This document shows positions 11,562-23,532 of a stretch of DNA of 64,000 nt, in pieces (within the stretch, counting starts at the first letter, position 1; every line of letters begins with the position of its first letter). The translations under genes and the position numbers were made by a program. The notes below the pieces were generated by a model. The model worked only from the letters and a program-made list of their open reading frames with translations, searched no databases and was not told where the DNA came from. Source of the stretch: Choricystis sp. odSpoLacu1 (taxonomy: Eukaryota > Chlorophyta > Trebouxiophyceae); contig OY253657.1 of assembly GCA_958009055.1 (NCBI GenBank), forward strand, positions 186,001 to 250,000. The letters are read 5' to 3'.

Positions 11562-12066
11562 AGAGGGGATGGTTGGTTTGGGGGTGGAGGCGTTTGCCCC
11601 ACTCCCCTTCCCCTCTCAACCCTTTCTGTGTGTTACCTTTTTCTTGCTGCTCCGTTTTTCTTCGTCCCTTTTTTTCTGCGTTTTTTCTTTGCACTTTTGC
11701 AACTCTCAACCAAAAAGTTACAAAAAAACATGAATTCATTTTGTGCAGCGAGGGGGCTGTCAGCGCGAGCGTTCTACGTGGCGGTGGATGTGGGCGAGTT
11801 GTGGCGGGGTTGTGGGGCGCGAGAAGATGGGGGGGTTAGAGGGCGCGCCGTGCCGTGGGCGGAAACCGCAAAACATCACCGCGCTCATCCTCTCTCCACC
11901 TTTGGCTCTCTCCCTCTCTTCACACACAAACACACGCCGAGTTTTTACACGCCGGAAAATGAAAACACACACACCACGCCATCACCTGTTGAATTCGAAA
12001 GAAAAAAAGGAAAAAAAACGTCCGCTCTCTGCCCCCCCTTGTCCCACCCCACCCCAACCACCAAAA
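11562..12066. other. Convergent intergenic tail region
   Basis: 505 bases between the uL23 and CarB stops; T-rich just after the uL23 stop (11630-11710), CA-rich before the CarB stop. No gene seen. Confidence 0.55.
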
Positions 12067-15000
12067 TCACTTGAAATAGTCTTGAATGGGCACCTGGCGC
12101 AGCGTGCCCTCCGCCATGCCGGCCAGCGCGGCCAGCGTGGCCTGGGCGCCGGCCACGGTGGTGACGACGGGCAGCTTGAGCGACAGCGCCAAACGGCGCA
12201 AGTCTTTCCCGTCCCGCACATCGGGTTCATCCCCCGTGGACGTGATGAAGAGCAGGTCGACCTCCCCGTTGCGCATCAGGTCGGCCGCGTTGGGGCGGCC
12301 TTCTTGAATCTTGAGCACGTCAGCACACTCGACGCCGCCCGCGCGGAGGGCGGCCGCCGTACCAACCGTCGCCACAATTTTATACCCCAGCTTCACCAAC
12401 CCTGCACACACCGGCACGATCTCCGGCTTGTACTTGTCCGTCATGGTGACGAACACGGTGCCGCCCACGGCGGGCAGGCGGGAGCCGGCCGCGATCACGG
12501 CCTTGGCGTAGGCCTTGCCGAAGTCGGCGTCGATGCCCATGACTTCGCCCGTGCTCTTCATTTCGGGCCCAAGCAGCGTGTCCGCCCCCGCAAACTTGTC
12601 AAACGGCAGGACAGCCTCCTTGACCGCGACATGGGACAGCACGGGCTCGGCCGTGAACCCGATCTCGGGCAGGGTGGCGCCCGCCATGAGGAGGGACGCG
12701 TAGGCGGCGAGCGGGTGGCCGACCGCTTTCGCGACAAACGGCACCGTGCGCGACGCGCGCGGGTTGGCCTCGATGATGTACACGTCCCCATCCTGCACGC
12801 AGTACTGGATGTTGAGCAGGCCCACCACCTTGAGGGCGCGCGCAATCTTGGGCGTCCAGTCGCGAATCACGGCGAGGCACGGCTCGGCGATGGTTTGGGT
12901 GGGGAGGGAGCAGGCGGAGTCGCCCGAGTGGACGCCCGCTTGCTCGATGTGCTGCATGATGCCGCAGATGGTGACGTTGCCGTCCTTGTCGCACAGGGCG
13001 TCGACATCAATCTCGTCGGCGCGGTCCAGGTACTGTTGGTGGGTGGATGGGTGGGTGGGGTGGGGGGGGGGGGGGGGAGGCAAGGGTGAGCCAAAAACAA
13101 CAACCATCGTCCATCGCGCGCTCGCTCTCCCCCCTCTCCACCCCCCCCCACCCCCACTCCCACCCCCACCTTGTCCACCAGCACCGGCCGCTCCGGGTCC
13201 ACCTCCACCGCGGTGGTGATGTAGCGCCGCACGTCGGCCTCGGAGTACACGATCTCCATCGCGCGCCCGCCGAGCACAAAGGACGGGCGCACCATGACTG
13301 GGTACCCCAGCCCGTTGGCCGCGTCCACCGCCTCCTGCTCCGATGTCACCGTCGTCCCGGGCGGCTGCTTGATGTTGAGGTTTTGGAGGACGGTGTACCA
13401 CTGGTCCCGGTCCTCCGCCGCGTCGATGGATTCGGGCTGCGTCCCCCAAATGCGCACCAGCCCCTCCCCAGACGCCGCCTGCAGCGGGTTGGCCGCCAGG
13501 TACTTGGCCAGCGGTGTCGCCAGCCCCAGGGGCGTCTGCCCCCCAAACTGAACGATGACGCCGTCGGGGCGTTCCTTTTCGATCACGTTCAACACGTCTT
13601 CGACGGTTAAAGGCTCGAAATAAAGCCGGGACGACGTGTCGTAGTCAGTCGACACGGTCTCAGGGTTGGAGTTCATCATGATGGTCTCGTAGCCCTTGGC
13701 GCGCAGGGAGAAGGAGGCGTGGCAGCAGCAGTAGTCGAATTCGATGCCTTGACCGATGCGGTTCGGCCCACCCCCCAGAATCAGCACTTTTTTGGCGTTG
13801 GTGGGCTCCGACTCATCATGCCCATCATAGCACGAGTACATGTAGGGCGTGGCGGCTTCAAACTCGGCGGCGCACGTGTCGACGCGGCGGTAGGCGGGGA
13901 CGACGCCGACGGCTGTGCGCGCAGACAGCACGGCCAGGGGGTCGACCTTGGCCCCCGTCGCTTTGGTCAGCGCGGCCGCGATCTGGGGGTCGGAGAAGCC
14001 GCGCTGCTTGACGTTGGCCCAGTCGTGCGGGGTGAGGGCGGGCAGGCCGTCGGTGCAGCTTTTCAGCCACTCCTCCGTGTTGTGCAGGTCGCGCAGCTGG
14101 GCCAGGAACCAGGGGTCGACGGCGGTCAGGTCGTGCAGCTGGGCGTCGGTGTAGCCGTCCTGGTGGTGTGTGTGCGAGGGGGGGTGAAAGGGGAGGGAGG
14201 GTGAGCGTTTTTTTTTTCTTCGTGATTCGCGCGGCGCCTCCCTCTCTTCCCTCCCACCCCTGTCCACCCATCTCACCTCCATCGCCTGCTTGAACATCAT
14301 CATGCGCTCCGGGTTGGCCACGCGCAGCCCGTACTCCACCTCCTGCTTGGTGCGCCGCTTCCAGTTGCCCGGCAGGCTCCACCCGGCCAGCCCAGTCTCC
14401 AGGGAGCGCATTGCTTTTTGGAACGACTCCTGAAACGTGCGCCCCATCGCCATGGCCTCCCCCACCGACTTCATTTGGGTGGTGAGTTCAGCCTTGGCGC
14501 CCGGGAACTTTTCAAAGGCGAAGCTGTGTGTGAGGGGTGGGGGTGGGTGAGTGGTGTGGGGTGGCGTTTTTTTTCTCTCCTTCTCCCTCCACCTCTCCCC
14601 TCTGCTCCCCTCTCCCCCACACTCACCGCGGAATCTTGGTCACCACGTAGTCAATGCTCGGCTCAAAGCTGGCCGGCGTCTTGCGCGTGATGTCGTTGGG
14701 GATTTGGTCCAGGGTCAACCCCACCGCCAGTTTGGCCGCGATCTTGGCGATCGGAAACCCGGTCGCCTTCGACGCGAGCGCGCTCGACCGCGACACGCGC
14801 GGGTTCATCTCGATGATCTGGACCTCCCCATCCACCGGGTTGACCGCCATCTGGACGTTGGAGCCGCCGCACTCGACCCCCATCTCGCGAATGATGGCGA
14901 CGGCGGCGTCGCGCAGGCGTTGGTACTCCTTGTCGGTCAACGTCTGGGCAGGCGCCACCGTGATCGAGTCCCCAGTGTGCACGCCCATCGGGTCCACATT

Positions 15001-16478
15001 CTCGATGGAGCAGACGATGACGACGTTGTCGGCCAGGTCGCGCATGACTTCCAGTTCGTACTCTTTCCAGCCGAGGAGGGAGCGCTCGATCAACACTTGG
15101 TTGGTTAAAGAGGCGGTGATGCCAGCTGTCACGATCTCCACAAATTCATCCATGTTGTACGCGATGCCGCCCCCCGTGCCGCCCAGGGTGAAGGCGGGGC
15201 GGATGATGAGGGGGAAGGCCCCGATCTCGGCGTGGACAGCCAGCGCTTCCTCCATCGTGGTGGCGGTGCCGGACTGGGGCGTGTTGAGCCCGATGTCCTT
15301 CATCGCCTCCTTGAACAGTTCACGGTCCTCCGCTTTGTCGATGGAGGGCAGCTTGGCGCCGATGAGTTCGACACCGTGCTTGGCCAGGATGCCGGACTCT
15401 TCCAGCGCTTTGGCCAGGTTGAGCGCGGTCTGGCCCCCCATCGTCGGCAGCACGGCGTCCGGCTTCTCCGCTTCGATGATCTGTTCCACCAGGTCGGGCG
15501 TCATGGGGCCGATGTAGGTGCGGTCCGCGGTGTCGGGGTCGGTCATGATGGTGGCCTGGTGTGGGGGGATGGGTCGGGTGTGTGAGAACATCGATGAAAA
15601 CAAAAAAAACACGGCCGCATGCGGAGCCGTCGAGATGTTTTTTGCCTCCCTTTTCCCTCCCCCTTTTCGCTTCTTTCCACTCACCGGATTGGAGTTGAGC
15701 AGGATGACGCGGTAGCCTTCAGCCCTGGGGGGGAGTGGGAAAGGGGAGGGGGCGGGGCGTGTCAGCAGGCGGCAAAACAACACATGCGCTCCAACGTCGG
15801 TGGTGCTTTCATTTTTCATGCTCTTTCCTCCCAACCCCTTCCCCCAACTCACTTCAACGCTTTGCAGGCTTGCGTGCCCGAATAATCAAACTCGCAGGCC
15901 TGTTGTGTGGGTGTGTGGGGGGGAGGGCGTGAGGTCGGAACACAGGGGCGGCGCGCTTTTTCGGTCGGTCGCCCCGCCGCACGCGAGAAAAAATCGGCGT
16001 GCCCTTTTGTTTCTGACGCCCCGCGCGCCCGCCGCCGCCTCTCGCCAGCAGACCTCTCCACCACTGCCAGACACCGTTCTGAGTCCACAGCTTGCACTCC
16101 AGCCAGCGTGCGTCCGTCAACCGTCGCCCCCGCAGCCACCAGCCGCGCCCGCTCGTTTGGGCAACGGCCCTGCGCCCTCCCGGCGGCTTTTTCCCTCTCC
16201 GCCACCGCCATTCCTCTCACCTGCCCAATCACAATCGGCCCCGCCCCCAGAATCATGATGGACTTGATGTCGGTCCTCTTCTTGATGTCTGCCCCCGCCC
16301 ACGACTGAAAGTCGGCGGGCGGCGACACGGTGGCCACTCCGCGCGGCGGGGGGGGGGAGGCCGCGCGGGGGCGGGGTCCGCCCCTGGACGCCGCGGCCGG
16401 TGCCAGGGAGCGAGCACGCTCGCTGGACGGGCGGGCCAGGGCCGCTGGCGGCTTGCGGGTGAGGCGTTGGAGACGCAT
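12067..16478 (-). CDS. carB: Carbamoyl-phosphate synthase large subunit, with plastid-type leader
   Basis: Synthesises carbamoyl phosphate from bicarbonate, glutamine-derived ammonia and two ATP, for arginine and pyrimidines; plant enzymes act in the plastid with a separate glutaminase subunit. Seven exons in transcript order: 16478-16221, 15899-15853, 15724-15685, 15555-14627, 14523-14277, 14159-13170, 13032-12067. All phases agree and sum to 1158 residues, matching about 1075 for bacterial CarB plus a leader of about 75 Arg/Ala/Pro-rich residues. First synthetase half: [32 protein letters not shown]. Second half: [45 protein letters not shown]. The C-terminal allosteric MGS-like domain ends IQDYFK. 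The large chain is not fused to a glutaminase or to aspartate transcarbamylase, unlike animal CAD. Divergent from DPH5 over 124 bp. Confidence 0.97.
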
Positions 16479-16602
16479 TTTTTGTTTCGACGAAGGGAGG
16501 AGAAATTCTCGTCGAGTGTGTGTGAGCGAGCGTGATATGTTCTTTTTTTTTTCGCATTTGACGTAAGGCAAAGGGGCTGGTATTGTGTGCGACTGCCACC
16601 CC
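16479..16602. promoter_or_regulatory. Shared CarB/DPH5 divergent promoter interval
   Basis: Only 124 bases separate the two start codons, so both promoters and 5' leaders must lie here. A run of T (16543-16552) sits centrally. No named element recognised. Confidence 0.5.
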
Positions 16603-17736
16603 ATGGTGCTGTACATAGTGGGCCTGGGCCTGGCCGACGAGCGCGACATCACGCTGCGGTGAGGGAGAGAGGGAGAGGGGGAAAGGAGAGAGGCGAAACC
16701 GACGCGCCCCCGCACGACGGCTGGCCAAGCGACTCACCTCTTTCCTTCTTCCTTTTCTCAGCGGCCTGGACGCGGTGCGCGGCAGTGTGCGTGTCTACCT
16801 GGAGGCCTACACCTCCATCCTGCTGGTGGGCAAGGAGAAGCTGGTGCGTGTTGTTTGGTGTGTGTGTCGGCGGTCTGGCAAAAAAGCAAGCCCCACGCAC
16901 ACTCACGTGCCCACACCGATCCCCCCTTTCCACACGCCAGGACGCGCTCTACGGCAAGGAAGTGATCGTGGCCGACCGGGAGATGGTGGAGAGCGTGAGT
17001 GTGTGATTTGTTGTTTGATTGCGAGTGTTGACGAGAAAGAAAAAAGAGTTTTGCTTTTCCCACTCAACACGCCCCCCCGCCCCACCCCCACTTTCCCCAG
17101 AACTCGGACGCCATCCTGGCGGGCGCCGACGTGGACGATGTCGCCTTATGCGTGGTGGGCGACCCGTATGGCGCCACGACACACGCCGACCTGGCGGCCA
17201 GGGCACGGACCGCGGGCGTGCCCGTCCGCGTCATTCACAACGCTTCCATCCTCAACGCGGCGGGCGCAGCGGGCCTCTCCCTCTACAGATATGGAGAAAC
17301 CGTGTCCCTCGTCTTCTTCACGGAGGCGTGGCGGCCGGACTCGTTTTATGGGAGTGTGTCGGCCAACAGGGCGCGCGGGCTGCACACGCTGCTCCTTCTG
17401 GACATCAAAGTCAGGGAGCCCACCGATGAATCACTCGCACGTGGAAAACCAATCTACCTGCCCCCCCGCTACATGGACGTGTTCACGGCGGCGAGGCAGT
17501 TGCTGGAGGTGGAGGAAGGAACAAAGGGGGGAGCCTACAGCCGCGACACCATCGCCGTCGCGGTCGCGCGGGTGGGGGCGCCCGACGGCACCCTGCTGGC
17601 GGCCACGCTGGGCGAGCTGGCGGATGGAGTGGTGCCGGCAGACGCTGTCGGCCCTCCTCTCCACTCGTTGATTCTGCCGGGAGAGATGCACGATGTTGAA
17701 GCGGCGGCGGTGGAGGCGGTGCGGTGGAAGGGCTAG
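16603..17736 (+). CDS. DPH5: Diphthine methyl ester synthase
   Basis: S-adenosylmethionine-dependent methyltransferase that methylates the modified histidine of elongation factor 2 during diphthamide synthesis. Four exons: 16603-16658, 16762-16843, 16941-16994, 17101-17736; phases close to 275 residues, normal for eukaryotic DPH5. Diagnostic segments: start MVLYIVGLGLADERDITLRG, VYLEAYTSIL, ALYGKEVIVADREMVES, the SAM-loop region VALCVVGDPYGATTHADL, HNASILNAAGAAGL, YRYGETVSLVFFTE, and TLLLLDIKVREP. The GDPYGATTH motif matches the GDPFGATTH of homologues. Introns are about 100 bases each. Cytosolic; a functional partner of the translation genes nearby only in the broad sense. Confidence 0.96.
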
Positions 17737-17942
17737 TGTGTTTTGTGTATGTGTTTTTTTGTGTGTGCATGTTTTGAAATCATCGATCGCACTGGTGGAG
17801 TTGACGAGAACACACCGTCGGTCGGTCGGTGGGTGTGGTTGAAGAAAACAAACCGGCGCCACCAGTCACTAGTTCCGCGCGGCGCCGTTTTTTTCTCTGC
17901 CCCCCGCCTCTCGACACCCCCTGCCCACTCTCCTACTTTCCA

Positions 17943-19701
17943 ATGCGTGGCCTGGCACGCGCTCCCGCGTCCCGGGCGGCGCCCACTCGCCCTGGGCGGC
18001 CGCAACAGGTGCGTGTGAGAGAGAACGCGGCACGCGTCGGCGTTCGGGCCGTCGTTTTTTGTGTGCGGGCGTCCACACTCTCCCACCGCCCACGCGCCCC
18101 CCAATGCGTGCTGCCACAGGCCAGCCCTGGTCTGTGGTTGGCGACTGGTGAGAGAATTGGCCCACAATGCGCGTGCATGTGCGCGTGGGGCGGCGCCCCC
18201 GTTTTGCTGGCCGCAAACCTCTATAACCCTCTCTCTCCCACCCACCTCCCACGCAGCGCCGCCCCCTCCCCCCTCCCCTCCGCGCCGCCGCCGTCACCGC
18301 GGCCGACGTCACCGTCAAACACGACGACGCGGACGCGGGGCGGGTGGACCTGACGGTGACGATCAACCCGCCGGCCGTCGAGAAAGCTTATAGAACCGCG
18401 CTCGACCGTGCGCGCAAAAACACGCCGGTGCCCGGGTTCCGCAAAGGGGCGCCCGTTCCCGACAACCTGATCATCGACGCGCTGGGCGGGCCTGCCGCTG
18501 CGAGGGCGGCGGCGGCTGAAGTCATTTTGACCGAGTCTTTGCCCATTTCTCTGGGACCCTATTCATCCTCCGCCATCTCGGGCTCCGAACGCATCACCGA
18601 CACCATCGACGCTCTGGCCGCCGCCCTGGCACCGGGGACACCCTTCTCCTACCACGTTACCTTTGAGACGCTGCCCCCGCTGGCGTGGGTGGCGGAGGTG
18701 AGGGGGCGCGACGTCGTCGTCCCGGCCGCGGGCGACGCGGCCACCATCGCCGCCGCGGCCGACGCTCAGCTCGCCACCGCGCGCAAGGAGAAGGGCAAGC
18801 TGCAGCTGGTGGCGGCGGTGCGGCCGGATGGGCTGGCCCTGGTGGAGGGGGACGTGGCGGTCATTGACTTTGACTGCCTGGACTCGGCTGGCAAACCGAT
18901 CCCCGGGGCCGCCCGGTCCGCCGTCCAACTGGACACCGAGGACGCGGAGAAGCTGTTGGGGCTGCCCGCCCTCGTTCCTGGCATGGTGGACATGGCGGTG
19001 GGTGAAGAGAGAGCGATCGAGATGGCGCTGCCCGACACCTGGCAACCTCCCTCCCTGGCGGGGGCCAAAGCCACCGCCATGGTGAAGGTGAGGGAGCTGC
19101 TGACGTGGAACCTGCCCGACCTGACTGACGAGTGGGCGGAGGCGGCGTACCCAGGCTCGGGCACCGTCTCCGGCCTGCACGAGCGCCTGCGCGCCGCGGT
19201 CGAAGCGGAAACAGTGACCGCCACCGACGCCCGCGTCCAGGAGGCCCTCACCTCCCTCCTGGCGGACGCTGTGTCCTGCCCCGTCCCGTCCTCCGTGCTG
19301 CGCGAGATCGGGGAGGCGGAGTACCAGGCCGAGTTGTTGAAGCTGCAGGCGAGTGGGCGGTTTTCGATGGACCAGATCGCGAGGCTCGCCACCCCCGACC
19401 TCCTCCACAAATTCATCGACGCACGCAAGGACTCGCTGGAGGGGCTGCACCGGGCTCAGAGGGCGGTAGAGGCGTTGTTTGAGAGGAAAGGGTTGAAGGT
19501 GGATGAAGCGGCGGCCGACGCGGAATTCGCGCGCACGCGGTCGAAGACTTTCAAAAATCCGGCTCTGAATTCGATGCCGACCGCCTGAAAGAGCAGGTGG
19601 CCGAAACAATGAAGGGGGCAGCCGTCATCGAGTGGTTGAAGACGGTCAACACGGTGACGGTGGGGCCGGTGGAGGCGCCCAAGAGGAGCTTTGGCGGGTG
19701 A
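17943..19701 (+). CDS. tig: Trigger factor, plastid-type (frame interrupted near 3' end)
   Basis: Ribosome-associated chaperone and peptidyl-prolyl isomerase; in algae a chloroplast protein. Exon 1 (17943-18008) gives an Arg/Ala/Pro leader; exon 2 starts at 18257. Seen in order: N-terminal ribosome-binding domain with signature PGFRKGAPVP, FKBP-like PPIase domain starting GDVAVIDFDCLDSAG and including LVPGMVDMAVGE, then the helical C-terminal domain. The main frame stops at 19588 after an unconvincing tail, but the neighbouring frame continues with EFDADRLKEQV and VIEWLKTVNTV, typical of trigger factor ends, to a stop at 19701. One extra A in the A-run at 19553-19557 joins them (503 residues). 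Probably an assembly deletion; a real truncation would remove about the last 45 residues. Confidence 0.9.
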
Positions 19702-20101
19702 TGGAGAGGGACGGTGTTTTTTTCTTCGTTTTGGGAGTGTCTTTTTTTGGTTATTTCCCCCGTCCCACCCCCCCTCCATTTGTGTGACACGAGACAACAC
19801 TCTAACATTTGTGCGCTCTTTCATCCATGTGGGTGGAAAGGGAACAGATTTTTTGTTCTTTTTGTCTTTTGATTGACAAACAACAGGCGATGAAAAAAAA
19901 AGGGGGGGAGAGGGTGATGTTGTGGGCGTGTGCTCTCTCTCTTCAAGTGGCGTGTTCAGCAAACCATGAAACACGCACCAGCGCGTCACACAAAGAAAGG
20001 GGGGGGGGGGGGGCGGGAGGAAAAGAAAAGGGGGGGAGTTGAGTCGACAAAACTTTGCCTCTCTTCCCCCCACCCTCTCCCTCTATCCACAAAAAAAATG
20101 C
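19702..20101. other. Convergent intergenic tail region
   Basis: 400 bases between the trigger factor and eIF5A stops, with T-rich and G-rich runs (for example 20001-20014 G). No gene seen. Confidence 0.55.
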
Positions 20102-21225
20102 TCAGCTGCCCCCCACCGACTTGACGGCGCACACCATCTCCTCCCCCATCGCCTTCTGCACCGTCACCACCAGCTCCTTGCCATCGTCAAAGTCTTTCTG
20201 GATCTGTTCAGCCAGCTTCTCCGCGTCGTCCGTCCCCTTGGGCAGGCCGAGGTCGTCCTTGGTGTTGCCCGAGTCGTCCATGAGGGACAGGAAGCCGTCC
20301 TCCTGGATGTCGAGCAGGGTGAAGTCTTGGCGGGAGACGTGGGGGATCTGGGGTGGGGTGTGGTGGTGGGGTTGGAAGAATGAGCTCGTTTTTTTTCTTC
20401 GTTGTTCGCTTTACTCTCCTCCCTCCCTCCTCCACACACTCACGTCACAGTTGTGGGACGACGGCGTCAGGTCTTCGTACTTCTTGTTGGTGAAGATGTC
20501 GATGGCGACAAAGTGGCACTTGGCGTGGCCGTGCTTGCCTGGGGAGGAAGACAACGGAGGGTGTGGGGGGGAGGCGTGAGCATCGGCCGTCGTCTCCTCT
20601 CTTTTGCGCGCTCTCTCTTCAACCAGCACCCATTCGCAGCCTGTGCACCCAGCACGGTTCCCCCCACATCGCCGCGTGCCCCGAACGGGGGTGTGGGGCC
20701 AGGGGCGGGGGCGCGTGTGCAGCCGGGGGCAGCGCCCGCTGTCCGCTCCGCGAAAAAAATGAACACGCGCCTCCTCTCCCAGTCCCCTCTGCTTTCGCCC
20801 CCACCGCCGCCCACGCACGGCAGCCGCGCGCCCTTTTTCCCACCCACCACTACCACACTCACCCGTCTTGGACGTGGACACGTCGGCCACCTTGCACGGG
20901 CGGCCCTTGATGACGAGGAACCCGTTCTTGCGCACCGTGCCCGCCTGCTGGGGGTAGGTCAGGGACGCGCCCGCGTCCGCGGACTCGAAGTGGACGTCGT
21001 GATGCTCCTCGTCAGACTGTGGGGGGTGGAAAAGGGGGTGGGTGGGTGGGTGGGGAGGTGGGGGCGCGTTTTTTTTCGTTTCGTGGTGCGATTGGGCGCC
21101 GGCGGCCGGCGGCCCCCCAGCGCGCGCGCGCGCGCCGCCTTTGACGCCACCGGTCTCCCTCCCACCGTCCTGCGCTGCTCGATCGGGGTAGCGGAGGAGG
21201 ACAGCAAGGCACAGACACTCACCAT
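20102..21225 (-). CDS. Translation factor eIF5A
   Basis: Hypusine-containing factor that rescues ribosomes stalled on difficult peptide bonds. Four exons in transcript order: 21225-21223, 21016-20863, 20538-20444, 20347-20102; 165 residues, close to the usual 159. The first exon is the ATG alone, followed by a GTGAGT donor. Seen: SDEEHHDVHFESADAGAS start, QAGTVRKNGFLVIKGRPCK, hypusine loop STSKTGKHGHAKCHF (the Lys in GKHGHA is the modified one), DIFTNKKYEDLTPSSHNCD, and an acidic C-terminal OB fold. One intron interrupts the hypusine loop between KTG and KHGHA. Divergent from galactokinase across a long CA repeat. Confidence 0.96.
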
Positions 21226-21379
21226 TGCGGGGTCTCTGGCGTTGTGGGTGGAAGGAGGGGCGTGAAAAAGAGGGGTGTGCGGGGGAGCGCTGTTTTTCGC
21301 TCTCGCTTCCCTCCCCACACACAACCCGACGCGGTTTCGCTCACTATCGTTTTCCGCCGAGACCGACACAAACACGAAA

Positions 21380-21381
<2 letters not shown>

Positions 21382-21441
<60 letters not shown>
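21382..21441. repeat. CA dinucleotide microsatellite in divergent promoter
   Basis: About 30 uninterrupted CA units, ending some 15 bases before the galactokinase ATG, inside the 230-base interval shared with eIF5A. Probably within the galactokinase promoter or 5' leader; likely length-polymorphic. Confidence 0.9.
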
Positions 21442-21444
<3 letters not shown>

Positions 21445-21455
21445 TCCACACAACC

Positions 21456-23532
21456 ATGGCCGCCACCACCGACGCCCTCCCCGCGCCGCCCCTCGCCACA
21501 AGCGGCGCGACGGGTGACGAGCCGGTCCCTGTCGTTTCCTCCGTCGACGCCGTCTACGACGAGGGTGAGTGTCGATGGAAACAGGGGAATGCAGCATGTG
21601 TGCTGGTGACGGAGGGCAGGCGGATGGGGGCCGAGGCGCGGCGGGGGGCGTCCCCTCGACACGCGCCCCAATGGCCAGCTCATCTTCTCCCCCTCCCTCT
21701 CCCCCCCCAGACGCCGCCCCGTCCCAGGCCGCCGTGTTCGCCGCCCTCAAAGCTCTGTCCCAGGACGTGTACGGCGTGTCGCCCGACGTGTACGCGCGGT
21801 CGCCGGGTGAGTTGTGTGTGTGCGGGGGACAGAAAGAGCGCGCGGTGCAGCGCTGGCGGAGCGCGCCAACTCAAACCGCGCCTCTGCGTGTGTGTGTGCC
21901 TCCCCCGCCGCCCCGTCGGCCCGCCCCCCCAGCCCGCGCCACCAATCCAGGGTTTACATGGTGGTTCGTGTGGGGGCGGGAGGGGGAGGCACAGGACAGG
22001 GGAAAAGGCGTGCAGCGAGCGTGATGGGCGGGACCGACACACACCTCCCTCTCACCCACCCACCCAGGCCGCGTCAACTACATCGGCGAGCACATCGACT
22101 ACGAGGGGTACGACGTGCTGCCCGCCGCCATCCTGCAGGAAACCAAGGTGGGCATCGCGAGGGTGGCGGGCGACTCGGAGATCAAGCTTGCCAACCTGGA
22201 CCGCGACGCGTACCCCGACTTGACCTTCCCCGCCGACCCCGCCCAACCCATGCCCACCGAGCACACGTGGGGGTCGTACTTCCTGGCCGCCTACAAGGGC
22301 GTGGCCGAGTACTGTGCGGCGAAGGGGGTCCAATTTGACGTTGGGGGGGGGGGGCTGCGCGTCGTGGTCACTGGTACTGTCCCCCTCGGCTCCGGCCTCT
22401 CCTCCTCCGCCGCCCTGGTGTGCGCCAGTGCGCTAGCGTTGCTGGGGGTGGCGGGCGTGGAGGCGTCGAAGAAGGTATGGGTGTTGGGTGTGTGTGCGTG
22501 TGTGTGAGTTGGTGGGGAGCAAAGACAGAGAGAGAAAACAGCGCACCCACCCACCCACCCACCCTCACCTCAGGATGTCGCCACCTTTTGCGCCAAGTGC
22601 GAAAAATACGTGGGCACGGAGTCGGGCGGTATGGACCAGGCGGCGTCCATTCTGGGGCGCGCGGGGGCGGCCCTCCGCGTCTCCTTCGGCGCCGACGGCA
22701 CGACAGCCGTCCCCGTCCCCCTGCCCCCCGCCGCCGGCTTTGTGGTGGCCCACACCCTGGCCCAGTCCAAGAAGGCGGAGACGGCGGCGTACCACTACAA
22801 CCTGCGCGTCGTGGAGTGTCGCCTGGCGGCTGCTGTGTTGGGCACAGGCCTCGGCCTCGGCCCGCGCGACGCGGCCAAGCTGGCCACCCTGCGCGACGTG
22901 GAGCCCTTTGCCGAGGCCAAGTATGGTGGGGACGGCGTGTCCACCACCCAAGCATGCCTGGCTGCTGTCGAGGCTCTGCTGAAGAAGGAGCCCTACTCAC
23001 AAGCAGACGTCGAAACAGCGGTTGCTTTAAGCATTCCTGACCTTTTGGACCACAACGCCACCCAGCTCAAATCGGTGGCCGTCGCCCCCGACAAGGGCGG
23101 CTTCCACCTGGCGGCGAGGGCGAGGCACGTGTACAGCGAGGCGGCGAGGGTGGGGGAGTTTGCCGACGTGTGCGCGCGCGCGCGCGCGCGGGGACACTCG
23201 ACGCTGCCACCGCCGCCGCCGAGTTGGGCGCCCTCATGGACGCCTCCCAGGCCTCGTGCCGGGACGACTACGACTGCTCCTGCCCCGAGCTGGACGCCCT
23301 GGTGGCCGCGGCCAAGGGCGCCGGCGCGGTCGGCGCGCGCCTCACGGGCGCGGGGTGGGGCGGGTGCACCGTGTCCCTCGTCCCCGCGGGCACCGAGGAC
23401 GCGTTCATTGAGGCGGTGAGTGAGGCTTATTATGAGTCCCTCGTGGCTGCTGGCACGGTGGCGCCTGGGCGGGTGGCGGACGCGATTTTCGCGACACGGC
23501 CGGCGGCGGGGGGCGCGATTTTGAGGCTGTGA
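21456..23532 (+). CDS. Galactokinase, plant type (frame interrupted in a GC tract)
   Basis: GHMP-family kinase phosphorylating galactose at C1 in the Leloir or salvage pathway. Exons: 21456-21564, 21711-21806, 22068-22474, 22574-23532. Seen: galactokinase signature [23 protein letters not shown]-binding [27 protein letters not shown], and near the end [17 protein letters not shown] and [15 protein letters not shown]. The frame is open until [11 protein letters not shown], then must shift in the alternating GC tract 23172-23191; dropping one GC unit restores the conserved tail and gives 522 residues. A 12-G run inside exon 3 (22343-22354) is in frame and reads as Gly. Likely assembly error rather than pseudogene, because both sides remain well conserved. 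Confidence 0.92.

Noticed and set aside
12067..19701. Bacterial contamination, suggested by CarB, trigger factor, YbaB, FtsH and CoA-transferase
   Set aside because: Most are interrupted by spliceosomal-type introns and most carry organelle-type leaders, among clearly eukaryotic genes.
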